DNA of 14,659 bases from contig JBAYBO010000026.1 in assembly GCA_041669225.1 (NCBI GenBank), forward strand, positions 1 to 14,659. Direction: 5' to 3'. The stretch is from UBA1424 sp041669225 (GTDB lineage Bacteria; Bacillota_I; Bacilli_A; RFN20; CAG-826). The notes under the pieces were generated by a model. It made no database searches. It was not told the DNA's origin and saw only the letters and a list, made by a program, of their open reading frames with translations. Below, piece by piece: positions 7,647 through 14,517 of this stretch (position 1 is its first letter; each line of letters starts with the position of its first letter). Made by a program: the position numbers and the translations under genes.

Positions 7647-8348
7647 TTAGAACCAAGTGCTGATTGATGACCAGGAAATTCCGTTATCTCCAAACGCTTG
7701 ACCCCAACCTCCATAATAGTTTTTGTATTCGATGAAGGTATCATAATGGTCGTGTGTGTAGAAGACAACTGGAGTATCATATCCATAGTCTGATATGCCA
7801 GTAAGAGTAAAGACGAGGCGATAGGCGCCACGATTCCAACTTGAGGATTCAGCATAGCCATCTCCGCCATAATCGGCCTCATTATAAATATTGTCCAGCG
7901 AGTAAGGAAGATGTGTATAGTTGCTTTCATATGGTCCGGGGTAGATACGGCATGCATTTCCATACAAGCCATAGCATAGCGATTTCGATTCATAATAACC
8001 ATCGCGTTCTGTCGTGAAATAATAATTATCCGGCACGTCATTAAAAGTAACGATATAAGCGGCGACATCTTCTAAGTCGGTGTAGTAGCTATCTCTATAT
8101 ATTTCTTTCATCACGAGCCCATATTCATTATAGACAAAACCGATGTCGCTTTCGCTAGGTGACGGACTGATGCGATACTCGCCTTCGGGCGGCTCACCGG
8201 GTCCTTCATTTGACGTAGGCGATGAATTTTCCGAGTCGGTTGAGGAAACGATATCGTCTTCCGAACTTAAATCACTCGTGCTGTTAGTTTGAACACACGA
8301 GGAAAGAGCAAGAAGAGACAATATTAAAAGAGGGAATGTTTTGTACAT
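7647..8348 (-). CDS. Lipoprotein with barnase-like (guanyl-specific RNase family) domain
   Basis: A predicted surface lipoprotein of 233 aa. Residues 1-18 form a lipoprotein signal ending in the lipobox LALSSC (Cys18 lipidated), followed by a Ser/Thr/Glu/Pro-rich linker to about 58. The rest resembles barnase: EDVAAYIVTFNDVPDNYY (93-110) parallels barnase VADYLQTYHKLPDNYI; NEAD (156-159) parallels READ; NRGAYR (172-177) keeps the Arg-x3-Arg spacing; THDHYDTF (198-205) parallels TTDHYQTF. Thus Glu157, Arg173, Arg177 and His201 match catalytic E73, R83, R87 and H102. The equivalents of Lys27 and Arg59 are not evident. The protein is very acidic (35 Asp/Glu against 10 Lys/Arg), unlike basic barnase. 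Cys125 and Cys133 could pair. No barstar-like gene is nearby. The start has no clear SD and lies 18 nt after the pmbA stop. The domain call is by eye. Confidence 0.72.
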   Translation of the reverse strand: MYKTFPLLILSLLALSSCVQTNSTSDLSSEDDIVSSTDSENSSPTSNEGPGEPPEGEYRISPSPSESDIGFVYNEYGLVMKEIYRDSYYTDLEDVAAYIVTFNDVPDNYYFTTERDGYYESKSLCYGLYGNACRIYPGPYESNYTHLPYSLDNIYNEADYGGDGYAESSSWNRGAYRLVFTLTGISDYGYDTPVVFYTHDHYDTFIEYKNYYGGWGQAFGDNGISWSSISTWF

Positions 8349-8366
8349 TGTTTTTATATAACTGGG

Positions 8367-9689
8367 TTATTTTCCTGAAACAGACAAACTTTTAATTAAT
8401 AAACTTGGAGCACTGATGCCTGATAATTGTAGTTCAGGATTGTTGGCAATTTCGCGAATATCCATAAATAAGCCAAGCAGGTTACCGGCAACCGTAATGA
8501 GACTAAGAGGTTCTGCAAGTTTGCCGTCACGAATCATAAAGCCTTCGGCTTGCAATGAGAAATTACCTGATTGCGGATTGAGTCCAGCATGTAAACCAGC
8601 GACACTTGAGATGTAAACTCCAATTTTAATTTTGGACATAATTTCAGCCTCAGATTTACGGCCTGGTTTAATGGAAGGATTAACGAAACCGACACCGATT
8701 TTTGAACCGCCACGATATCCGTTTCCGGTGGTGGTTGCTCCTTCTCTTTGTGCCGTTTCTAAGTTGTGGAAATAAGTTTTTAAAACACCCTTTTCCACGA
8801 CCTTCTTGTTGGTAGTGGCGACGCCTTCGTCATCAAAGTAACGGAAGAAGCAATTTTTTAACAAAGGTTGTTCGAGAATTGTCACTTTTTTGCTAGCTAC
8901 TTGTTGATTAAGTTTACCGATGAACAATGAAGACTGTTTTTGAACTTCTTCGGCACTAGCGCTTTCTAAATAAGGATCAAGGAAACTCGCAGCTGTTTGT
9001 TGGTTAAGGATAATTGGGTACTTTTTGCTGTCGCATTGCGTACCACCCAGTTTGCGGGTCGCGTCTTCAACGACTTGACCGACGAATTTGTCGATGTCGA
9101 GTTCTTTGGGATCGTTTGATAGCAAGACTTTATAGCCTGTTTTGACTTCTTCGCCTTGTTTAACAACAACCGCGGCAACATAAACGTAATAGTTAGATTT
9201 ACTCTTGAGATTAAGACCATAAGAGTTTACTAAATTTACTTCAACGGCATCTTCTGAATATTGAACTGTTTCAATTTCGACAATGCGCGGATCCGCTTTC
9301 TTCAATTTTGCTTCAATCTCATAGAGATTTTTCATTTTTTGGTCAATTGAAATCGCTGGTATGTCTTTATTGTACATATTGCGCTTGTGGTATTTTTCAC
9401 TGCCTTTAAATAGAAGAGCTTTATCAGCTTTTTCGATTACTTTCGCATTAGCAATAATCTCATTAACTAGATACTCTGGGGTTTTGCCGTCAACCTTTTC
9501 GGTTCTGGCGACACCGAACTTATCTTTATAAATTCCTCTGGCAGACATCGAAAACGTTTCGCTAGTGGAATATGAAGAAACTTCAGAATGGAATAATTCA
9601 AAAGAAAGAGAATATTTTTTGGCTGAGTACAATTCGCTTGCTTCGATTCCTTTAGCTTTTGCTAATTCAAAGAATTTTTTATAGTTCAT
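8367..9689 (-). CDS. pmbA: TldE/PmbA family subunit of the TldD-TldE protease
   Basis: The non-catalytic partner of the TldD/TldE metalloprotease, which degrades unfolded peptides and in E. coli takes part in microcin B17 maturation and CcdA turnover. At 440 aa it has the expected size. The N-terminal half has the family's low-complexity alpha/beta fold (EASELYSAKKYSLSFE near 16-31). The C-terminal half shows NGYRGGSKIGVGFVNPSIKPG (about 320-340), the GNFSLQAEGFMIRDGK block and the ending AGNLLGLFMDI, all typical of PmbA. No HExxxH motif is present, in line with this subunit lacking the metal site. The ATG overlaps the tldD stop as ATGA (9686-9689), and GGAGGAG in the last tldD codons serves as SD, so the two are translationally coupled. 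Confidence 0.92.
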   Translation of the reverse strand: MNYKKFFELAKAKGIEASELYSAKKYSLSFELFHSEVSSYSTSETFSMSARGIYKDKFGVARTEKVDGKTPEYLVNEIIANAKVIEKADKALLFKGSEKYHKRNMYNKDIPAISIDQKMKNLYEIEAKLKKADPRIVEIETVQYSEDAVEVNLVNSYGLNLKSKSNYYVYVAAVVVKQGEEVKTGYKVLLSNDPKELDIDKFVGQVVEDATRKLGGTQCDSKKYPIILNQQTAASFLDPYLESASAEEVQKQSSLFIGKLNQQVASKKVTILEQPLLKNCFFRYFDDEGVATTNKKVVEKGVLKTYFHNLETAQREGATTTGNGYRGGSKIGVGFVNPSIKPGRKSEAEIMSKIKIGVYISSVAGLHAGLNPQSGNFSLQAEGFMIRDGKLAEPLSLITVAGNLLGLFMDIREIANNPELQLSGISAPSLLIKSLSVSGK

Positions 9690-11083
9690 TTTAAAACTCC
9701 TCCTCTTCCGCCGACAAGAATTTCACTGACGCGGATTGTCGGTTGTCCGACATCGGCAGGAATGCTGCCGCTGACTGAACCGCACATACCTTGTGCTCTT
9801 TGCAAGTTGCTGCCGACCATATCGATCTTCTTTAAAATATCAGCTCCCGAACCAATTAGGGTCGCGCCGCGAACGGGTTCGGCGATTTTTCCGTCACGGA
9901 TAATGTAAGCTTCGCTAACTGAGAAGTTAAATTCTCCCGTCGCGGGATTGACACTTCCGCCACCCATTGAGGCGGCATAAAGACCTAATTTTGTGGCGGC
10001 GATAATTTCCTCGTGTGTTGACTTACCAGCCGCAATGAAGGTGTTAGACATTCTTGATGTCGGCTCGTATTTATATGATTCGCGACGGCAGGCCCCGTTG
10101 GCTTTCATACCCATCCGACGACCATTAAATGAATCGATTAAGAATGAAGTGCAAACTCCATCTTTAATCAGGACGTTGCGCTGAGTGGGATTTCCTTCGT
10201 CATCAACGTTATTAGAACCCCAACCATTTGGAATCGTGCCATCGTCGATGGCAGTCACAAGTGGTGAGGCAATTTGTTTGCCAAGACTATCGGAGAAAAC
10301 CGATAACTTTTTAGCAACGGCAGTGGCCTCAAGAGAGTGGCCACAAGCTTCGTGGAAGACAACGCCTCCAAAGCCATTGCCAATAACGACCGGCATTTTG
10401 CCGCTAGGGCATTCCTTGGCGGTCAGCATTTTAATCGCCAATTCAGCAACTCTTTTTGCTGTTTCGCGAACGCTAATCTTATCGGTGAAGAATTCCATTC
10501 CGCCGGTGGCTCCAGGTCCTTCGAAACTTGTTTCGATTTTTCCATTTTCACTGGCAATAGCCACAAACGCTATTCGACCACGTTCTTTAAAGTCATCAAA
10601 TTGCTTTCCGTCAGAATTAAAAATAGTGACGACCTTGCGGTTGTTATTAAATGAACTTTGAATGCGGACAATGCGCTTGTCATAGGATGAAATTACTTCA
10701 TGAGCTTCTTTCATCAAAGCGATTTTTTCTTCGCGGGAAACTTCGCTTAATGGTCTTTCATAAACGTGAACGTTTTTAACGCGCACTTTGTTAATCTTTT
10801 CAACGGTGATTACCCGTTCGTCTTGAAATGATTTAGCGAGTGATGTCGCTAATTTCATTAGTCCTTTGCGAGAAATGTCATTCGTATAACCATAGACACT
10901 TTGCAGTTTATTTAATAGACGAATGCCGGCACCGTAAGTCGTGCTGCTCAAAGCAGACTCGGTTTTACCGTTTTCCAAACTCAGAAAGGACGAATTGTTT
11001 TGTTCTAAGTATATTTCAGCGAAATCAGCACCGCTTGCGAGACCGGCGTTTAAAACATCAATCGCTAAAGATTTTCCAATCAT
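9686..11083 (-). CDS. tldD: TldD metalloprotease catalytic subunit
   Basis: The catalytic subunit of the TldD/TldE heterodimeric zinc protease, cytoplasmic. The 465-aa protein carries the HExxxH motif as FHEACGHSLEA (243-253), with His244, Glu245 and His249, and the third ligand Cys434 in GMCGSVSGSIPADVGQPT (432-449), so the zinc site is complete. The C-terminal block GEFNFSVSEAYIIRDGKI (383-400) is also family-typical. A strong SD, AAAGGAGG (complement of 11091-11098), precedes ATG 11083. It is the first gene of a minus-strand unit with pmbA and probably the lipoprotein gene, and diverges from the hypothetical gene at 11175. No RiPP precursor or antitoxin-like substrate gene is visible nearby, so the target is unknown. 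Confidence 0.95.
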   Translation of the reverse strand: MIGKSLAIDVLNAGLASGADFAEIYLEQNNSSFLSLENGKTESALSSTTYGAGIRLLNKLQSVYGYTNDISRKGLMKLATSLAKSFQDERVITVEKINKVRVKNVHVYERPLSEVSREEKIALMKEAHEVISSYDKRIVRIQSSFNNNRKVVTIFNSDGKQFDDFKERGRIAFVAIASENGKIETSFEGPGATGGMEFFTDKISVRETAKRVAELAIKMLTAKECPSGKMPVVIGNGFGGVVFHEACGHSLEATAVAKKLSVFSDSLGKQIASPLVTAIDDGTIPNGWGSNNVDDEGNPTQRNVLIKDGVCTSFLIDSFNGRRMGMKANGACRRESYKYEPTSRMSNTFIAAGKSTHEEIIAATKLGLYAASMGGGSVNPATGEFNFSVSEAYIIRDGKIAEPVRGATLIGSGADILKKIDMVGSNLQRAQGMCGSVSGSIPADVGQPTIRVSEILVGGRGGVLK

Positions 11084-11121
11084 ACTAGATCCTCCTTTAT
11101 TTTAGTGGCAACAATTTTAGC

Positions 11122-11139
11122 ATTATTCCATTGAATAAT
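11122..11139. repeat. AT-rich 7-bp inverted repeat in the tldD / hypothetical-gene divergent region
   Basis: ATTATTC (11122-11128) and GAATAAT (11133-11139) are exact inverted copies around CATT. It lies between the divergent starts of tldD (11083) and the gene at 11175, where promoters for both must be. It could be an operator, but arms this AT-rich arise easily by chance. Confidence 0.3.
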
Positions 11140-11162
11140 ACACCCTAATACTTGTAAAAATG

Positions 11163-11168
11163 TATAAT
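11163..11168 (+). promoter_or_regulatory. TATAAT -10 element placed for a leaderless transcript
   Basis: A perfect TATAAT ends 6 nt before ATG 11175, so transcription should begin at or next to the A of the start codon. No SD precedes either ATG 11160 or ATG 11175. The -35 region (about 11139-11145, ACACCC-like) is poor, which lowers confidence. Confidence 0.5.
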
Positions 11169-11174
11169 ATCCTT

Positions 11175-11768
11175 ATGTTTGACGCAAAATTACAAAAAGA
11201 TTTAACTGATTATTATCTCGAAAAGAAACTGTCTTTTAAAAAAGAAGATATAGCTTATATCGCTGGTAAAGACACTTTTAAAGGTAAAATGCTTGGGTTT
11301 TTAACGACCGATTATTATCGAAGAGAAAAGTTGATTCGTGGCGGACAGCTTATTTACGGTTACGTATATCGGACTTGGACGAACGAAGTGACTTATACCA
11401 GACCCTATCCGATGTGGATTCTATTTTCACCCGCTCAAGAATTTATCGATAATCCTGATTTATATTCTTTGGTTTTAACTGCTTTGCAGGCAATTGAACT
11501 TCCCAAGCGCGGACAAAGCGAACTCCGCAAATTGCATACAATGCTTAATGCGGAACTGAGCGAGCCAAAATATGTTTTGATTCCCGAGCCATATGCCCAG
11601 GGACATCTTGTTTATTTATCCATGACCTATCATCGCCCCTGGCATAACAACAATTTAAAATTGGGAATTAACCCGTTTATCATAGGCCTGTCAATTTCTA
11701 AAGAAATTTTATATTTGCCGACTAAATATTGGAACGAATCATTTAAAAAAACCTACTTCGATTTTTAA
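11175..11768 (+). CDS. Hypothetical protein, about 197 aa, unrecognised
   Basis: I do not recognise this protein. It is 197 aa from ATG 11175 (202 aa from ATG 11160). No signal peptide or clear membrane segment is seen, so it is likely cytoplasmic. It is rich in Tyr, Lys and Leu, with aromatic stretches such as LIYGYVYRTW and TYTRPYPMWILF in the middle, and a Pro/Trp/His patch (MTYHRPWHNNN) about 40 residues from the end. These look like a compact alpha/beta domain but match no motif I know. Codon use and base composition resemble the neighbours, so I see no sign of recent transfer. I prefer ATG 11175 because TATAAT ends 6 nt before it, which would make ATG 11160 lie upstream of the transcript. 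It diverges from tldD and precedes rpmE, which has its own promoter. Confidence 0.75.
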   Translation: MFDAKLQKDLTDYYLEKKLSFKKEDIAYIAGKDTFKGKMLGFLTTDYYRREKLIRGGQLIYGYVYRTWTNEVTYTRPYPMWILFSPAQEFIDNPDLYSLVLTALQAIELPKRGQSELRKLHTMLNAELSEPKYVLIPEPYAQGHLVYLSMTYHRPWHNNNLKLGINPFIIGLSISKEILYLPTKYWNESFKKTYFDF

Positions 11769-11789
11769 CTCATTCTTAAAGGAATGTGT

Positions 11790-11818
11790 TTGCTTTATGA
11801 ATTTAGTAATGATAAACT
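11790..11818 (+). promoter_or_regulatory. Extended -10 promoter of rpmE
   Basis: TTGCTT (11790-11795), a 17-nt spacer, then TAAACT (11813-11818) preceded by TGA, giving the TGn extended -10. The predicted start is near 11825, leaving a leader of about 47 nt that holds the hairpin and the SD. Confidence 0.6.
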
Positions 11819-11832
11819 TACAAAGCAACTTT

Positions 11833-11866
11833 CTTTGGAACCTAAAAGGTCCAAGGCGGAAGGAGA
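11833..11866 (+). promoter_or_regulatory. rpmE leader hairpin next to the SD (candidate L31 autoregulatory leader)
   Basis: CTTTGGAACC (11833-11842) pairs with GGTCCAAGG (11848-11856) as 9 bp with one bulged A and a TAAAA loop. The SD AAGGAG (from 11860) starts 3 nt after the stem. Structured leaders bound by L31 are known upstream of rpmE in Firmicutes; whether this belongs to that class I cannot verify from memory, so autoregulation is inference. Confidence 0.5.
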
Positions 11867-11871
11867 AACTT

Positions 11872-12081
11872 ATGAAGAAAGACATTCACCCAAAGTTCAA
11901 TCGCGTCACTGTGACTTGTGTTACGTGTGGATCGACATTCGAGACCGGTTCGGTCATGAAGGAAATTCGCGTTGACACCTGCTCAAATTGCCATCCCTAT
12001 TATACCGGCAAGCAGAGATTTACTCAGGCTGATGGCCGCGTCGATACTTTCAATAAGAAATACGGCTTAAAAAACAAATAG
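11872..12081 (+). CDS. rpmE: 50S ribosomal protein L31 (zinc-binding type)
   Basis: A 69-aa ribosomal protein that bridges the two subunits. It begins MKKDIHPKFNRV and ends DTFNKKYGLKNK, both diagnostic. Cys16, Cys19, Cys37 and Cys40 form two CxxC pairs, so this is the zinc-containing (C+) form that dominates when zinc is plentiful. I choose ATG 11872 because AAGGAGA (11860-11866) lies 5 nt upstream and the family starts at this point. The frame stays open upstream to an ATG at 11797, but those extra residues do not resemble L31 and that ATG lies before the predicted transcription start. It has its own promoter and ends at its own terminator. Confidence 0.97.
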   Translation: MKKDIHPKFNRVTVTCVTCGSTFETGSVMKEIRVDTCSNCHPYYTGKQRFTQADGRVDTFNKKYGLKNK

Positions 12082-12090
12082 TAAGAAAAC

Positions 12091-12113
12091 ACCGCCGTAT
12101 AGGCGGTTTTTTT
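12091..12113 (+). terminator. Intrinsic terminator after rpmE, immediately before metG
   Basis: ACCGCC (12091-12096) and GGCGGT (12102-12107) form a 6-bp GC-rich stem with a GTATA loop, followed by a T tract to 12113. The T tract ends 7 nt before the metG ATG, so the same element must be crossed or bypassed for metG expression. Confidence 0.85.
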
Positions 12114-12120
12114 CATAACA

Positions 12121-13704
12121 ATGAAAACCAAATTTTACATCACAACGCCTATTTATTATCCGAGTGCGAAAGCTCACATCGGTCATGCTTATACGACGGT
12201 GGTCGCTGATGTTTTGGCGCGCTATAAAAGAATGCGCGGTATTGAAACCTATTATTTAACTGGAACTGATGAGCATGGCGAAAAAATTCAAAACAACGCC
12301 AAGTTAGCAGGCAAAAGCGAACAGCAATTCGTCGATGATATTGCCAATGATTTTAAGAAATTATGGAAGACGCTTGAAATCAGTAATGACGACTTCATTC
12401 GCACGACCGAAGAACGACACACCAGAGTAGTGCAAAGCATCTTTTCGAAACTTTTTACCCAAGGCGATATATATCTTGGTAAGTATGAAGGCTGGTATTG
12501 CACGCCCTGCGAATCATTTTGGACGGAAACACAGGTCGGACCAGATAAACTATGTCCAGACTGTCATCGCCCGGTTCACACCGCCAGCGAAGATGCATAT
12601 TTTTTTAAAACGAGGAAGTATGTTGACCAATTATTAAAAATCATGGAAAACCATCCGAAGTTTTTACTGCCCGTCAACCGTAAAAATGAGATGATTAATA
12701 CCTTCATTAAACCAGGTTTGGAAGATTTGTGCGTTTCTCGCACATCATTTAACTGGGGCATTCCGACGAACGAAGATCCGCGGCATGTTGTCTATGTTTG
12801 GCTTGACGCATTAAGCAACTATATTACAGCGCTGGGTTACGATTCCGATAATCCTGAATTATTCAATGAATTCTGGGCTGACGAAAATAGCGAAGTCGTC
12901 CACCTAATGGGGGCCGATATTTCTCGTTTCCACGCGATTTATTGGCCGATGTTTTTAATGGCTCTGGGCATTCGTGTTCCGGATCGTCTATTTGTTCACG
13001 GCCTTCTAATGATGAAAGATGGGAAGATGTCAAAATCGAAAGGCAATGTTGTTTCGCCTTATCCTTTAATTGAACGTTACGGCGTTGATTCTGTTCGCTA
13101 TTATTTAACTAGAGAAGTCATGTTTGGAAGCGATGGTCAATTTACTCCGGAACAATTTGTCGAACGAATTAATAATGATTTAGCGAATGATTTTGGAAAT
13201 CTACTCAACCGCACTCTGGCAATGATTAATAAATACTTTGATGGCGTCGTACCGATTTATCTTGGCGATGTCACGGTTTTTGATGAAGGGCTTCGAATTC
13301 TTGTTGAAGAAACGATTAAGGGCTACGAAGAAGATCTTGATGATTTAAGAATTACTGATGCTTTTACTAAAGTAAATAATCTTGTTTCTAAAGCTAATAA
13401 ATACATTGATGATACCGCCCCATGGGCGCTTAACAAAGATGAAAGCAAACGTGGTGAACTCGCCAGCGTGATGAGCCATCTCGCTAATGTTTTGTTCGTT
13501 TCCGGAATGCTTTTAAGACCAATTCTCGTCTATGCTTCGGACAAGCTATTTGATCAACTAGGTTTGACGCCAAAGCAGCGTGACTATTCAAATATTTATA
13601 AATTTGGTTACGTATCAAGCATTAAGATAAATAAAGGCGATCCGCTCTTCCCGAGGTTAGATGCCTCGATTGAAATCCCCTTCATTCAAGATTTGATGAA
13701 ATAG
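12121..13704 (+). CDS. metG: Methionyl-tRNA synthetase
   Basis: A cytoplasmic class I synthetase that loads Met onto elongator and initiator tRNA. The 527-aa protein has the Rossmann signature HIGH at 19-22, the KMSKS loop at 302-306 (MMKDGKMSKSKGN), and a zinc knuckle with Cys127, Cys130 (CTPC), Cys145 and Cys148 (CPDC). The insertion between the Rossmann halves, the stem-contact fold and the anticodon-binding helical domain (about 360-510) are present. It lacks the C-terminal Trbp111-like tRNA-binding domain found in longer versions such as the B. subtilis enzyme. The start is fixed by the conserved N-terminus KFYITTPIYYPSAKAHIGH, yet no SD precedes it and the rpmE terminator ends 7 nt upstream. 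No T-box leader is present. A terminator overlaps the stop codon. Confidence 0.97.
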   Translation: MKTKFYITTPIYYPSAKAHIGHAYTTVVADVLARYKRMRGIETYYLTGTDEHGEKIQNNAKLAGKSEQQFVDDIANDFKKLWKTLEISNDDFIRTTEERHTRVVQSIFSKLFTQGDIYLGKYEGWYCTPCESFWTETQVGPDKLCPDCHRPVHTASEDAYFFKTRKYVDQLLKIMENHPKFLLPVNRKNEMINTFIKPGLEDLCVSRTSFNWGIPTNEDPRHVVYVWLDALSNYITALGYDSDNPELFNEFWADENSEVVHLMGADISRFHAIYWPMFLMALGIRVPDRLFVHGLLMMKDGKMSKSKGNVVSPYPLIERYGVDSVRYYLTREVMFGSDGQFTPEQFVERINNDLANDFGNLLNRTLAMINKYFDGVVPIYLGDVTVFDEGLRILVEETIKGYEEDLDDLRITDAFTKVNNLVSKANKYIDDTAPWALNKDESKRGELASVMSHLANVLFVSGMLLRPILVYASDKLFDQLGLTPKQRDYSNIYKFGYVSSIKINKGDPLFPRLDASIEIPFIQDLMK

Positions 13705-13731
13705 AGCCGGTAAATTGGCTCTTTTCTTTTT
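13703..13731 (+). terminator. Intrinsic terminator of metG, overlapping its stop codon
   Basis: AGAGCC (13703-13708) pairs with GGCTCT (13717-13722), extended by two possible G-T pairs, and is followed by TTTTCTTTTT. The stem starts inside the TAG stop codon of metG. Confidence 0.8.
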
Positions 13732-13781
13732 ACCCTTGAAGAGTAAACTAGAGAATAGACAAACGTGTTAGGGGCAACATT

Positions 13782-14399
13782 ATGAAAAAATTGAATGTGA
13801 TTTTTGTTATGGCTATTACGGCCATAGTTTGCATTTCGCTTGGGAAGATGATTATTGACAAGGGCAACAACGGCTTAGGAGTAAAAGCCGACCCCCTCCT
13901 TTATGAAATAAGGTTAGATTCCACAAATCGAAAAAGTGGACTACCGTTAACTGCTGGAGATACAGCGATATCTGGATTCTATATACCAAGTCGTAGCGTT
14001 TAATGGCAACACTATGGACCAGTTTACGCGCCCGAAAACGGACACATTGGATATGATTTTCACAAACAATTTGGATGGTGTGATTTTATAAGTTACCGAA
14101 TAAATAACTCATATGAGGGAATTAAAGGAATACAAACACTAACTATTGATTATGAAATAATCGGAACAGTCGTTTCGGCGATTATGTACTATGGGAGCGT
14201 GTGGGCTCCAGCATTAGTTCCTTATGAGGGAGTGAATTCCCTTAATTTTAACTCATCCACAAGCCCGGTTGTATTGGATATGGACGATTTATCAGAATAT
14301 CAAGATAATTTTTATCTTCGTTTTCGTCTTTACGCCAACTCGATAGGTGCCAAATTCATAATTAAGTCGCTAGTTGCAACCTATACTTGCGCCTATTAG
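13782..14399 (+). pseudogene. Secreted protein gene interrupted by one in-frame TAA
   Basis: One reading frame runs from ATG 13782 to TAG 14397-14399 and is broken only by TAA at 14001-14003, after codon 73. The frame after that stop stays open for about 131 codons, beginning WQHYGPVYAPENGHIGYD, with aromatic and Gly-rich composition like the first half, so both halves look like one ancestral gene of about 205 codons. The N-terminus MKKLNVIFVMAITAIVCISL is a signal peptide; no lipobox Cys follows. The mature part looks beta-rich (for example LLYEIRLDSTNRKSGLPL), but I recognise no family. A weak SD, AGGGG, lies about 13770-13774. Either a nonsense mutation or base-call error split the gene, or the first 73 codons are expressed alone. 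TAA ends other genes here, so codon reassignment is unlikely. Confidence 0.65.
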
Positions 14400-14466
14400 C
14401 AAAGAATGATTGTTACGATGAACGCTCGGCGGATTGCTTATGCACTTTCGTTTACATATAAGTATG

Positions 14467-14480
14467 TTGTATAAATACAA
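14467..14480. promoter_or_regulatory. 6-bp inverted repeat upstream of the terminal lipoprotein promoter
   Basis: TTGTAT (14467-14472) and ATACAA (14475-14480) are exact inverted copies around AA, ending 1 nt before the -35 box. Position suits a regulator site; the arms are short and AT-rich, so chance is possible. Confidence 0.35.
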
Positions 14481-14481
14481 T

Positions 14482-14510
14482 TTGGACTTTCTATAATGTC
14501 TTGCTATAAT
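14482..14510 (+). promoter_or_regulatory. Strong extended -10 promoter for a leaderless lipoprotein mRNA
   Basis: TTGGAC (14482-14487), a 17-nt spacer, TATAAT (14505-14510) with TGC before it (TGn extended -10). The predicted start is about 14517, at the ATG at 14518. A second TATAAT lies at 14492-14497. There is no SD. Confidence 0.8.
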
Positions 14511-14517
14511 CTAAAAC

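Noticed and set aside
7568..8068. Minus-strand frame of 166 codons overlapping the lipoprotein gene
   Set aside because: It is in a different frame from the lipoprotein, rich in Met and Ile from repeated codons, with no SD, and runs through the terminator into degV's end.
10185..10661. Long open frame on the + strand opposite tldD (158 codons)
   Set aside because: It is antisense to a highly conserved enzyme, has no SD or recognisable protein features, and is explained by the codon bias of tldD.
11771..11786. CATTC/GAATG hairpin after the hypothetical gene as a terminator
   Set aside because: Only five AT-rich base pairs and a broken T tract; too weak to call.
11797..11871. In-frame upstream extension of rpmE from an ATG at 11797
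   Set aside because: The extra 25 residues are not L31-like, the ATG precedes the predicted transcription start, and a strong SD marks ATG 11872.
12082..12120. T-box riboswitch upstream of metG
   Set aside because: The gap is 39 nt and holds only a simple terminator; there is no room for the specifier stem or the T-box sequence.
14406..14474. 22-codon open frame between the interrupted gene and the last lipoprotein
   Set aside because: No SD, no promoter with sensible spacing, and no features beyond chance length.
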